This document shows, piece after piece, positions 43,507 to 54,528 of a DNA stretch of 64,000 bases. The DNA comes from Zygnema cylindricum (lineage: Eukaryota; Streptophyta; Zygnematophyceae; Zygnematales; Zygnemataceae), in assembly GCA_037447655.1 (NCBI GenBank), contig JBBHKE010001710.1:240758-304757 (forward strand). The letters run 5' to 3'. The notes under the pieces were generated by a model. It was given only the letters and a program-made list of their open reading frames with translations, was not told the DNA's origin and ran no database searches. The first letter of the stretch is position 1, and each line of letters starts with the position of its first letter. A program made the position numbers and the translations under genes.

Positions 43507-46233
43507 TTACATATCTTCTATTGCAGCAAGAGATAGCAAAACTCTAACAGTAGGAAAGCGAACCACAGGAGAGAAGGTCTCTTCATAGTCAATTCCCTCC
43601 TTTTGGCTAAATCCCTTAGCAACCAGTCTAGCTTTATATCTCTCAATTGTATTATCAGGATTCAATTTTAATTTGAAGACCCACTTACAACCAATAGCTT
43701 TCCTGTTCGGTGGGAGCTCCACAAGTTCCCAAGTTTGGGCTTCCATAAATGACTTTATCTCTTCATTTGCAGCCGAGATCCAATGATCCTTTTCAGGAAC
43801 GGAAAAAGCTTCATGAATAGTAAGCGGCTCCCCTGTGCTTGCAGAAAAAGCACTCTCAACTCGGTCGCCTCGAAGGCGGCTACTTTGCCTTCTTCCCCCC
43901 GGAAAATCTGACGCGGGAACGGTTGGTTCCTTAGATTGCCGCACAAGGCGTGTATTCGGAGGAGCATCGACAGAAGGAGCAGCTCCAGAAGGAGTATTAG
44001 ACGGCCCAGAGGCATTTGGGAGAGAGGTAGAAGAAGTAGAAGAGGATGGAGTAAAAGGTACCTGCTCAAGAATGATATACTCTTGTATTTTCTCTTTCCT
44101 TTCAGTTGCATCCATGCTAAAAACGTCAACAGATTGACTTTCTTCTTTAATCTGAATATTCCTGGCTGTTTGAAGACATCCTCTCTGAGGATTATACACT
44201 TTATAACCTGCAGATTCATCATCATAGCCTAAAAAGACGCCAGGTACAGATTTTGGACTAAGCTTCCAATTAGGAAGATTATCCAAGATAAAACATTTGC
44301 TACCAAAAACTCTAAAATGACTAACATTTGGCTTTTTGCCTGTCCAAACTTCATAAGGTGTCTTACCCCTAACAGCCCGGGTTTCCACTCTATTTCTGAT
44401 ATAAGAAGCACAATGAAAAGCTTCCCCCCAAAACTTTGGATCCACACCTTTATCGGCCATCATAGATCGAGCACATTCAGTCAAAGTCCGATTAAGTCTC
44501 TCGGCAACACCATTTTGTTCCGGTGTGTACGGAGCAGTAAATTCACGAGAGATGCCATTCTCTTTCAAAAAATCAGCAAATGCATGAGATACATACTCTC
44601 CACCATTATCCGTTCGCAAAGCAAGAATAGATTTGCCGTGAAGTTTCTCCGCCCAGATTTTGTAGTGCTTAAAGTGAGTGAAGACTTCTCCCTTCTCCTT
44701 CATGAAGTATAGGCGACTATATCGGGAGTAATCGTCTGTAAAGGTGACAAAGAAGCGGCTGCCACCAAGAGAGGGAACTTTGGAAGGGCCGAAGACATCA
44801 GAGTGAATAATACCAAGGAGATCTGTGGCTCGATGATCAGAAACTTGTGGTAGAGGAAGCTTGTGAAGCTTTCCGAGAGCACAACCATCACAAACATGGG
44901 ACTCTTTTTGACCAAGCTTGACTCCCTCTATCATATTATGGTTTATCATCTTAGTAAGTCTCTCATGGTGCACATGACCAAGCCTTTTATGCCACAAAAC
45001 ATTATCACATAGGACACTGGAGTACGCAAAATCAATTTTATTAGCCAGGTCCATGCGGTACAAAAAGTTTGGGCCTCTAGTTCCTACTAGAGCTACTCTT
45101 CCATTCTTGCTCACTATTTTCTTGCCATTTTTCTGGAGAACCTCAAAGCCTTTGCTTTCAGCTACAGACGTAGAAAACAAATTTTTCTTGAACTTTGGAA
45201 CATACAAGACATCATACAAAGTTCTCTTAACAACCTTTCCATCTATCACACAATCGAGATCTATGTTTCCTTTGGCATTTGATTCAACAGCATAGCCACA
45301 AGCATAAAAGATCTGACGTAAAGGAATAGAAGACATCTCCTTAAACCAAGACTTGTTCCAACACATGTGTGAAGAGCTGCCGGAATCCATTATCCATCCG
45401 AGGTCCTTTTCTCCTTCCATCATGTCGAGTTTGGCGAGAGCAAAGAACTCTTTGTCATCAGTTTTTGGAAAACTGATCACATCAGGTGTCGTTTCCTCGG
45501 TCTTTTTCTTCTCCAATTCCGTATCCTCCGCTGAAAATGCAACAATTTTATTCGGAGGTTTTTGGGAAATGGGAGGTCCGCGGTGTCTCCATCCTTTCCG
45601 AAAGGTACCTGTTTCAAGAGCTTTTATATACAAAGGACAAGCTCTGAAGGAGTGACCATCAGTATAGCAATAAACACATTTCTCAAACTGAGGATTAAAC
45701 TGATTCCCTTGATATCTATTTTCCCTCTGAAACTGAGCCGTAAATGCTACAGCTGGTTTTCCAAATCCTAAAACTGTCTGAGTAGCCTCTTCTGCCAAGA
45801 TAAACTCTATAGCTGTTTGCAAATTCCAAAGAGGTTTAGACAATTTTTTCATTTCATCTGAGGCTCCTTTATATTCATTAGGAAGCCCCTTTAGGAGAAT
45901 CATGGCCTGATGATAAGGGGAGAAAGTCCCCCCAGAACATGCATTTTCTGACAGTAACATTCGAAACCGATTAGTGTATTCCACCATGCTACCACCTGTG
46001 TACTTATACTCATAGATTTGACCAGCAGTTATAATCTCATGCTGGTCACTAGCTTTAACATAAGAAGATTTCAATGCATCCCACAAATCTGATGCCTTTG
46101 CAACATTAATATATGTCATATGCAATTCTTTTGATATCATAAGCTTTACTAAATGCAAAGCCTGGTCATTTTTCTGATCAAAACTGGCATCAGATTCTGC
46201 CAATGATCCATTTAACACATCAATAAGTTTCAT
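43507..46233 (-). pseudogene. Copia B1 gag-protease-integrase-RT start, 908 codons
   Basis: A long open frame starting at ATG 46233: Gag body, knuckle [14 protein letters not shown], protease [12 protein letters not shown], pre-integrase [11 protein letters not shown], zinc pair CDGCALGK, and integrase triad [27 protein letters not shown] Ser/Pro-rich linker and the start of RVT_2 ([14 protein letters not shown]) run up to a stop at 43507. The first 66 codons of Gag lie in the preceding frame (46230-46430) and end in ATGA overlapping this start, an arrangement shared with copy B2. Confidence 0.9.
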
Positions 46234-46376
46234 TGCTTGAAGTAAGACTTAACCAAATCTGCCCAATACAGATATTCACGTCCATCAAAGACCGGAATTC
46301 GTGAAGGCGGGCCCGTGACCTTTTGTTCTGAGACAAGTGTTGGTACTGAAGATGAAGAAGATGCAGCAGTAGTCAT
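46230..46376 (-). CDS. Copia B1 Gag N-terminus in separate frame
   Basis: Starts at the ATG at 46374-46376 inside the 5' LTR ([18 protein letters not shown]), reads through the primer-site position ([13 protein letters not shown]) and ends YFKQ-stop, its TGA overlapping the ATG of the 908-codon frame. Family alignment suggests one missing base, or a recoding/reinitiation site. Confidence 0.6.
   Translation of the reverse strand: MTTAASSSSSVPTLVSEQKVTGPPSRIPVFDGREYLYWADLVKSYFKQ
46306..46320 (-). promoter_or_regulatory. Primer-binding-site position of B1
   Basis: Element-sense GGTCACGGGCCCGCC abuts the LTR, at the same position and frame as GGTTATGGGCCCACC in A and C but with three differences. 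Either B uses a weaker or variant primer match, or the position is held by coding. Confidence 0.5.
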
Positions 46377-47059
46377 CGTAGAACAAATCAAGAGAGGAAG
46401 CTTCCACAAATACCGATGGCTGAACAGCAACTTTGACAGACTCTAACTTTCAGAAAAATGCTCCAAACGTCCTAAAAATTTGCCACAATGTAGATAACAT
46501 ACAAAGGAACAAACACAAAAAATTTCAATCAATTCCGCTCACAAATCTGTGAGATATGTAGAAATGAATTTACATAAAACTGAGTGTACAGTTTTCATAT
46601 CATTTGTTCCTAAAAATCAAATTCACTAAGTCCTACTTTTATACACCGAAACTACACTAAGCTGTACGGAGGCATTCCAGCCGTACATCTAACATTCTAT
46701 CACAAATATTTACACCGAAGTTCAGACAACGTAAAGTGATAATGATCTGGTCACGCCTCGTCACTATTTGTTGACGGCGGCTGTCAGCGGTCCGATTAGA
46801 GGATTTGGCACCGTAGAATTGACTTCACGAAGTCCAGTGCACCTGCCGAATTTCCGTACGTCCACGGAGGACATTATCACGCATTCTCCCAAGTGACGAC
46901 ACGTGTCCCAAGTGTGAATGAACCGTGAACTCCCAACTTCACTGTCACACTAATTTCGGTAAGTACTGAACCGAACTCAACCAAAAATAGCTTAAGTCCC
47001 GAACAGCTCTCTCTCACAGCTGAGGCATAAAGAGGACTAAAGCTTTCTAAAAAACAACA
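46321..47059 (-). repeat. 5' LTR of Copia B1
   Basis: 739 bp; partner of 41492-42229 and nearly identical to 61881-62618. The gag start codon is inside it. Confidence 0.9.
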
Positions 47060-47667
47060 TGAAATATTAGGTTTTCTCTCGGTCCATCTTTGATAAGGTG
47101 TTTTTGTTTTTACAGCCTAGGTAAGGACTCTATTTTTGAGATAGTTAGCACAATTCATAGCTTCTGCCCAAAAACTTTTTCTTATCTTTTTATCCGACAA
47201 CATACTACGGGCACTATCACTTAATGTCCGATTTAGTCTCAAGGCTACACCGTTTTGTTTTGGGTTCTTTGGAATAGTCTTTTGGTGTTGAACCCTTTCC
47301 TCTTTCAAAAAATCCTCAAACTCATTAGAAGTGTATTCCCCCCCCTTATCACTCCTCACTCTCTTTAAATATGTCTCATGAAGCTTCTCACTCCATGCTT
47401 TATACTCTTTAAAATAAGCCCAAGCCTCAGATTTATTTTTCAAGAAATATACTCTAGAGTATCTAGAATAATCATCAGTGATAGTAAGTATAAATCATTT
47501 CCCTCCAATTGATAGCATTTTGGTCGGTCCCCATATGTCAGAATGAATCAAATCTAAGACCTTTTCACCCTTATATGTTGCGGTTTTTGGAAAAGGCAAT
47601 CTCTGGGCCTTGCCTTGAGCACTTCCACTACAATTATCTAAGGTCTCATTATCTCCAAAATGTAATC
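47060..47667 (-). pseudogene. Copia A7 integrase fragment
   Basis: Minus-strand integrase: CSGSAQGKAQ (one zinc Cys changed to Ser), [27 protein letters not shown] and KQNGVALRLNR. The catalytic Glu of GVAERLNR is Leu here, and Asn of SDNGGEY is Lys. It runs to KNRVLT and a stop, then TPYQRWTERKPN at the junction with LTR B1. It is a truncated A-type fragment with no other domains. Confidence 0.85.
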
Positions 47668-47850
47668 TGTTGAAATAAGTAGTTTTTGGTATTTTCTAGG
47701 TCTAAAATAATTAGCGGAAACAGATAAAGAAAATGCAGGCAGCCTGCCTCCATTTTTTCTCTCTTAACTCAACCAAAAATAGCTTAAGTCCTGAACAGCT
47801 CTCTCTCACAGCTGAGGCATAAAGAGGACTAAAGCTTTCTAAAAACAACA
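47668..47850. mobile_element. Two LTR scraps: A-type start (+) and B-type end (-)
   Basis: 47668-47765 begins TGTTGAAATAAG and holds the TATTTTCTAGG and CAGCCTGCCTCC segments of A-type LTR starts. 47766-47850 is 85 bp identical in layout to the B LTR outer end, ending AACAACA. Both are truncated and mark recombination junctions. Confidence 0.7.
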
Positions 47851-50800
47851 ATTTTCGCAATTAGGTAATCCTTGTGATTGGCTAATTGACTCAGGCGCTT
47901 CTCATCACATGTGTTGTCAGCGTGACATAATGCTTAATATGGTTCCATTTGCCATTCCTCTACACATTTATTTAGGTAACGATATGATTCTAACCGCCAC
48001 TCTCGTTGGACAGGTGCATATTAATTTTGGTTCTCACGCCTCTCGTCCAATCATCTTGGACAAAGTTTATTTCGTTTGACCTCAAGAAAAATCTTTTTTC
48101 GGCTAGTTCGGCTTTGCGTCATGGGAGTTTTGGTGTCATCACCGAATCCCATGTTCAATTCTTTTCTTCTAGTAAAGATCTCATTGGGAGTGGCACTAAA
48201 ACGAGCAATTTATATCTTTTAAATTTTTTTAATGACTTTGCTCATGCCTCTTTAGCTCATTCTCAACCTTCTTCCTCTTTTTTGACATGGCACCTTCGAC
48301 ACGGCCATCTTAATGGTGCTAGTCTGGCTTCCCTTGGAAAAGGGCTTGTAAATGGCATCGATAATTTTAATGAAAACAAGATTGACTTCTGTCATGGTTG
48401 TATTCATGGAAAAATGCCTCGTTTACCTTTTTCTTCTTCTTCTTCTCGCTCTTTGGCTCCCCTTGATCTCATTTATAATGATGTATGCGGTTCCATTCCC
48501 ATTCCAAGCCTTGGTGGCGCATCTTATTTTCTCACTTTTATTGACGATTTCTCTCGCTTTACACATGTTTATTTTATGCGTCATAAGTCTGAGGTTTTTA
48601 CACATTTTCAACATTTCAAAGCACTTGTAGAAAATCACTTGTCGTCTCGCATCAAAACAATCCGCACGGATAATGGGGGGGGATTTGTTTCCAATGAGTT
48701 TTCTGAGTTTTTACTCACACGTAGTATTATTCATCACAGAGCTGCTCCTCACTCTCCGCAACAAAATGGTGATGCTGAACGTCTGAATCGCACTCTCATT
48801 GACATGTCTCACTCTCTTGTTCATTTTGCCTCTTTACCTTTTCACTTTTGGGCGGAAGCCTTACTCACTTCCTCTTATATTCGTAATCGCTCTCCTACCT
48901 CTTCTCTCTCTAACAAAACTCCCTTTGAAGCTTGACATGGGACAAAACCCGACGTCTCTCATTTTCGCATCTTTGGATGCGAAGCATACTTTTAAATCCT
49001 TCCCCCTTCCAATGGTAAATTAGGTCCTCGTGCTATGCAAGGAATTTTCGTGGGATACTCCCTGAATTCCAAAGCATATCGTATTTGGTGTCCCTCTTCT
49101 CACCGCATTGTTATCACTCGTGACGTTATTTTTCATGAGACTCCTCTTATACGTACACTTGTACCCGATTTGCGTATCACTCCTCTACCTAGTTTATTCC
49201 CTCCTTATGAAACTGTCCCCTCTAATTCTATTACCACTTTGCTCACGCCCCCTTTAACCCCATCGGAAATCACGCCCCCTTTACACCCTCACATTTCTCC
49301 TATTTCTACAGATGTTACTCTTTCCACAGATTCTGTCTCTTCCTCCAATTCCGGCGATGAAATTTCTCAAGGACGCTCCCCGATTTTTGGTACTGTACGA
49401 CCTGTCGCTGATTACGCCACACATATGGACGCGACAAATTCTCCTACTGTTGAACGACCTGTCGCTGGTGACGCAACGGTCTTGGACGCGACAAATTTTC
49501 TTGTACGACTTGACACTGGTGACACTTCGGTCCTTCCATCGACAAATTTGTTTCCACGTCCTTTGGAGGTTACTTCGCCGGCACGTGTTACTCGAAATTC
49601 AATCATTATTACGCCACTTACGCCACCTGCCGAACAACTTGCCGTATGTCAAAGTACGTGTTTGTCACAACCGACGTGGAAGATTCACGAAAACCTTGCT
49701 CACGCTAACCTTGCCGAAGTCAAAGATCCTCCCACATTAAATGCCGCGTTAAAACAACCTGATGGTGACATGTGGCGACTCGTTGCTACGCAAGAGTATG
49801 ACGCATAAATGACAAACAACACTTGGACGCTTTGTACTCTTCCACCAAACCGCCGTGCGATTGGTTCAAAATGGGTCTTCAAATTAAACGATTGGCGGAT
49901 GGTACTATCGACCGTTACAAGGCACAGCTCGTCGCCAAAGGGCGCCATAGGGTACTTACAGACAGAGGGCGTTGACTACAACGAGACTTTTGCCCCTGTC
50001 GCAAAGTTTGACTCTATCCGTACTATTCTGTCCCTTGCAGCTCTTCATGATTGGGAATTACAGCAACTCGACATCAAAACCGCTTTTCTTCATCGTAGTC
50101 TTGCAGAAGATATTTTTATGGAACAACCACTTGGTTACGCTGTTCTTAGTACAGAAACCGTTGTTTGTCATTTACGTAAATCTATTTATGGTCTTAAATA
50201 AACACCTAGAGTTTGGCATCAAACCCTTGTCGCAACATTAATTAAAGAAGGTTTTAAGGAAATTAGTGCTAATTTTGGGATTTATATCACAGGAATAGGT
50301 GACCAGTTAATCATCATTATTATTTACGTAGATGATTTAATTCTCGTAGGTCCTAGTAAGTCCTCTATTCATCAAGTAAAAGGCATTCTCTCATCCTATT
50401 GGCCTATGACCGATTTAGGCGATCTTGACTATTGCTTAGGCATCACCATTGTATGTCAAAGGTCTGAACGCATTTGCAAATGAGTCAAGAGCACTACATT
50501 CTTGATCTTGTTGAAGCATTTTGCAATGTCCGATTGCAATTTAGTGCCTACCCCTCTTGATCCAAATACCACTCTCACTAAAGAGTCCTATGATGGGAAT
50601 GCCCAAGGAGATATAAACTCACTCTATCGGTCGATTGTTGGAAAATTGATGTATGTTATGCTTGGTACACGGCCTGATATATGTATCGCCGTTTGTCTTT
50701 TGTCACAATTCTCGCATTGTGCCACTCAAACTCATCTCCAAGCAGCCAAACGTGTCCTTCGATACCTCCTATGATCAAAATATCTTCACCTCACTTTTTC

Positions 50801-51040
50801 CCCTACTTCTCCCTCGCCCTCCTCCTCTTCTTCTTTTCCAGACACTTCGATTATTCGATTCTGCGATGCAGATTGGGGAAATCAACTCAACGATCCTCGT
50901 TCCATTTCCGGTTTATGTTTTTCTTTAGGTGGTGGTCTCATCTATTGGTCACCCCGCAAACAAAACACTGTTGCTCTTTCCTCAATAGAGGCGGAATATA
51001 TGGCCGGCACTACCGCAACAAAATCGGCTATTTGGTTCTG
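47851..51040 (+). pseudogene. Copia F protease to RNase H (different lineage)
   Basis: Plus-strand Copia from just before the protease (WLIDSGASHHMC near 47884) to RNase H. Then WHLRHGHLN, CHGCIHGK, and integrase motifs YNDVCGS, RTDNGGGF and QQNGDAERLNRT in a 309-codon frame, GIFVGYSLNSKAYR, an RT in shifting frames with IIYVDDLILVG near 50315-50350, and SSIEAEYMAGTT near 50980. Codon use and motifs differ from A, B and C, so this is another Copia lineage. Gag is missing on the left and the RNase H tail on the right. Stops at 48933, 49806, 50198 and others make it inactive. Confidence 0.85.
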
Positions 51041-51079
51041 ACACCTTTGTTAGATTTCCTAGATATCCAGGATTTGGCA

Positions 51080-51172
51080 TGTCCCACACTGGGGAAAATT
51101 GAGCCGGCCAGGGTTCCTACCTGGGACCTTTCACTTCAGCTGCGAACGCACTACCACTGTGCCACCACCTTG
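51080..51172 (-). mobile_element. tRNA-derived SINE-like fragment
   Basis: Minus strand: A-box-like GGTGGCACAGTGGTAGTGCG (51147-51166), then CCCAGGTAGGAACCCTGG with a B-box-like GGTAGGAACCC (51111-51121), spaced as in a tRNA head. This resembles plant Au-type SINE heads. The tail and target duplication are not clear; 51041-51285 otherwise holds nothing I recognise. Confidence 0.5.
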
Positions 51173-51285
51173 ATGTAGAGACTGGCGGGTCCGAACCCAT
51201 TTATTATGGGCAGCTCGAGTATCGATATTCCATATTCTAGCCCGTATTGGACCAGCTTCACGAGCCAATCCAACACCAAAAAAAA

Positions 51286-52337
51286 ACTCTGAGACCTTCA
51301 TAAGTCCTCAGAGTGGATAGCTTCCAAAAAGCCTCTAGGATAACCCTGACCCCTTTGTGTTTAAGCAAAAATAACTGCCACCCTAACAGACAATAACTCT
51401 GACCAACTTCACCCTTGTGAAGGCAAGACTCCCCTAATTTGATAGCAAAAAGAATCTCTGAATTTGCTCCCCTGAGCAATAAGTTATGGAGGGTCAAAGT
51501 TTACCTTTTTGTACACAAGCTCTCTGGGAGAGAGGGTCCTATCTCCTAATTTTTCTAAGTCTTATCTCTCTCACAGAATCTATCTACTGATGTACGGAGC
51601 CAATCTGAGTACAGTTTCGTACACAAAAGTACAGCTGCCAGTGTACTTTCTGTACGGACAATGTACGACATGGCCTAAATGTCGACACGTGGTATGTCCA
51701 GATTCGCTCCCTTAATCCCCAGAGATGCCGCAATCCAATGTCATTCCGCCACGTGTCATCCGATGTGGCGATGACCACAAACCGCCGAAATCCTCTTCCG
51801 TGATCTCGGCGTTAATTCCGTCCGTCCGATTAAATTCACATTTAATCGTAGCCGTAATTAATACATGCATGGTATTCGTTTCATTAAAGAAATAAATGCG
51901 CGGTATTGGTTTCTTATCCGTACCGTAATCTGTACTTTTACATTAGTGGATCTATGTATCCCGTAAACAGTTACAGTTAAATGAATTATCCTACGTAATA
52001 ATGTTTAATTAAATATCAAACCATATAGTACGTACCACTAGTTCTAGACTTAACGGCTAAGGCTATCGGCTACTGGCTGTCTGTCGTCCTTTAGGAACCA
52101 GGATAAAATCCTGTGGCCGGCACATACCTTTTAGTAAATAAACCCCTAACTAATATATATTTCCCGTAAACCTCTGGATAGCCTAGGTAGCCATGGCTCT
52201 AGCTCCCTCTCCAATTTCCCAGTGATTGCGACAAGTTTGAGAGTTGGAGAGAGAAGTTAGAGGTAGACTGCCTTGGCTTCTTTCTATATTTCTATTTAGA
52301 CCTAGAAAATACTTTAAATGGACCATTAATTTCTACA
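51286..52337 (-). mobile_element. A-type LTR (A8 locus)
   Basis: About 1052 bp, close to the A0 LTR; outer end TTTCTACA at 52337. The inner end is trimmed and merges into an A-run at 51279. No primer site or gag adjoins, so it is a solo or truncated LTR. It abuts plus-strand RT at the codon for AQKEGIDY, so it landed in that pol. Confidence 0.8.
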
Positions 52338-52934
52338 TTGCCCAGAAAGAAGGAATTGACTACGAGGAAACTTTTGCTCCGGTCGTCAGGTTTCCCTGCG
52401 TTTGGATACTTCTCAGTATGGCGACAGCGGAAGACATGGAAGTTTATCAGATGGACATGAAGACGACCTTCCTACATAGAGAGTTGAAAGAGGAGATATT
52501 TATGTGAGATCCCGAACAATTTGTGGAGCAAGGGGAGGAGAGCAAGGTATGCCGATTGATCAAATATTTGTACAAGTTGAAACAGGCTCCACGACAATTG
52601 AATAAGAAGCTCGATGAGTTTCTTACAAGTTTGGGATATATTCGGACTAGCTCAGATCACTCAATTTATTTGTTTGAAGATTAGGAAGGAATTATTTTTA
52701 TTGCAATTTATATTGATGATTTGCTTGCTTACAGTAAATCTATGGATAAAATAAATAAGTTGAAAACCGATCTAAAAGGTTGATTTGAGATGAAGGATAT
52801 GGGTGAAGCAAGGTATATTATAGGAATTCAGGTAGAGAGAGACAGAGATAAGAAAATAATCATATTAACTCAAAAGGAGGCCATTGGAAACATGTTAGAA
52901 AGATTCCAAATGGAGAAGGCTAGTAGTTGTACCA
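52338..52934 (+). pseudogene. Copia A8 reverse transcriptase fragment
   Basis: [18 protein letters not shown], then MKTTFLHRELKEEIFM-stop, SKVCRLIKYLYKLKQAPR, IYIDDLLAYSKS and MKDMGEARYIIGIQ. Stops occur at 52505, 52682 and 52781. It is truncated at SSCT (52934) by repeat E. An A-type remnant without integrase or RNase H. Confidence 0.85.
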
Positions 52935-53144
52935 TGTCGAGCGTGCCTGGTAACCGGGAGGTCCAGGTTATATGTCCAAGGAGGTGTGCATGAGAAACCT
53001 GCAATCCACCCCAAATGTTGATGCTCCGTTGGATCCGTGATAATGCCCATCTCTGTTCATTACCCCCCCCCAGGGATATGCATAGATAGTAAGGAGGAAT
53101 GGAGTGGAAAAGAAAGGTGCCCTGTACCCCCCCCTAGATTTCCC
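52935..53144 (+). repeat. Repeat E, left copy
   Basis: A 210-bp sequence from TGTCGAGCGTGCC to the CCCCCCCTAGATT run, repeated directly at 58561-58771 with about 10 differences by eye. Nothing is recognised inside. It breaks A8 pol at its left edge. Confidence 0.75.
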
Positions 53145-53347
53145 ATGTGCTACTCCGCTGGAAGCCCACTAAATATCACACTCCCAGCTACTCTCCAAAG
53201 AATAAGAAGGAAATGAGAGTCGTCCGATCCTTTCCGCAAAAACTCCGGACAAACCCAAAGATGACCACAAGAGTGTGCAAATAACTCCCACGCAGAAATA
53301 TAGAAATAACAAATATCTGCTTTTCAGATTAAACAATATCACCTTGC
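53145..53347. other. Unknown sequence between repeat E and element C
   Basis: About 200 bp, no ORF or motif recognised. It is continuous with 57571 onward once element C and one CTTGC are removed. Confidence 0.6.
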
Positions 53348-54510
53348 TGAAATTCTATGGGCTCCATTGCCACACAGAATTCGCAGGTCCAAAGGAAGCT
53401 AATCTAGATAGTGCCGACTCCAACTTGATATAAACCCAAATGATTGACCCCTTGACAATCAGAACCCCATTAGAGCTTCACCCCTGTGAAATAAGACTTT
53501 CTGTGTGCTCAGTTCCACCACAGAATGCAAAGTTAGAATATGAGATTTGGACACATTCACCCACTTTGACTTTCCCTTAGAAATGCAGCCACCCAGGCAG
53601 GCAAAAACTCTGACCGACTACACCCCTGTATAGCCTGGACTCCCCTGAGTCCGCAGCAACAAAAATCACTGAAATTGGTCAACTGAGTTGATAGTTATGG
53701 TTGGCCAAAGTTTGCCATTTATACAAGGTGCTCTCTGGGAGAGGTATCTACCTACCAGAAATATTCTAAGTTCTAGTCCCTCTCTAAACCCCTTCTACTG
53801 AAGTACGGCGCCAATCACAGGACTGTACCGTACATAAAAGTACAGGCGCCGGAGTACTTTCTGTACGGAAATTGTACGACAAGACCATACGAGTGACAAA
53901 TGTCACACCCTAACTTGTTATCTTGCGCTCCGGAGATTCCGCAATCCTCCAGCGCATTTCCACGTGTCATCCGGAGTGGCGGCGTCAAAAAACGCCAAGG
54001 CGGCCATTCCGGAATCTCGGCTAGCACCACGGCCGTCGATTAAATCTGGTATCCATTCTTACCCGTCGAAAATAAGTGTGCGGTATTTGTTTCGCCGTCG
54101 AAACAAATGCGCGGTATCAGTTCCGCGTAAACCATACTTCACTAAACTGTTTCTATGTACTAAGGATCTTTTTGCGCCGTTAAATGAATTCGTCTACGTG
54201 TACATATTTATATAATTATCAAACCCTATATGTCCCAGCACTTGTCATAGATTAAACGGACAAAGCTAACGGCTACAATGACGGACGGCAGGTACCAGGA
54301 TCAGTTCCTGGGTCCGTCAATACTTTTAGTAAATCCATCTATTTTCTGCTAACTGTCTGCTACAAAGCTTTAGGCAGCATGGCCCTATCACCCTACCCAG
54401 CCTTCAGTGACTACAACAAGTGTGGGGGCTTGGTAAAGGGAGTTAGAGGTAGACCGCCTCTACATTTTTCCTATTATAATACAGACCTAGAAAATACTCA
54501 AATATCAACA
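53348..54510 (-). repeat. 3' LTR of element C
   Basis: TGTTGAT to TTTCA in element sense. Contains a hairpin CCGTACATAAAAGTAC / GTACTTTCTGTACGG (53828-53868), a perfect 10-bp hairpin ATTTGTTTCG-CCGT-CGAAACAAAT (54085-54108), and a tRNA-like segment at about 54246-54319 whose outer TGACGGAC/GTCCGTCA stem is perfect. Confidence 0.92.
54205..54214 (-). promoter_or_regulatory. TATA-like element in LTR C
   Basis: Minus-strand TATATAAATA about 300 bp into the LTR. It is a plausible core promoter, which would place both hairpins in the transcribed leader; the start site itself is not visible. Confidence 0.45.
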
Positions 54511-54527
54511 CTCCCCTTATTTTCTAG
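54511..54527 (-). other. Polypurine tract of element C
   Basis: CTAGAAAATAAGGGGAG in element sense, identical to the tract of A2 and A5, right before the 3' LTR. Confidence 0.85.
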
Positions 54528-54528
54528 T

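Larger units (their letters stand above)
41492..47059 (-). mobile_element. Copia B1, full-length structure
   Basis: LTRs at 41492-42229 and 46321-47059 (about 738 bp, TGTTGTT to AACAACA; about 15 differences by eye) enclose gag, protease, integrase, reverse transcriptase and RNase H. Left flank AGACT matches the flank after the LTR at 62618, not the base sequence at 47060. So this copy shares its left end with the original B insertion, while its right side comes from a rearranged block. Two private stops break pol. Confidence 0.9.
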
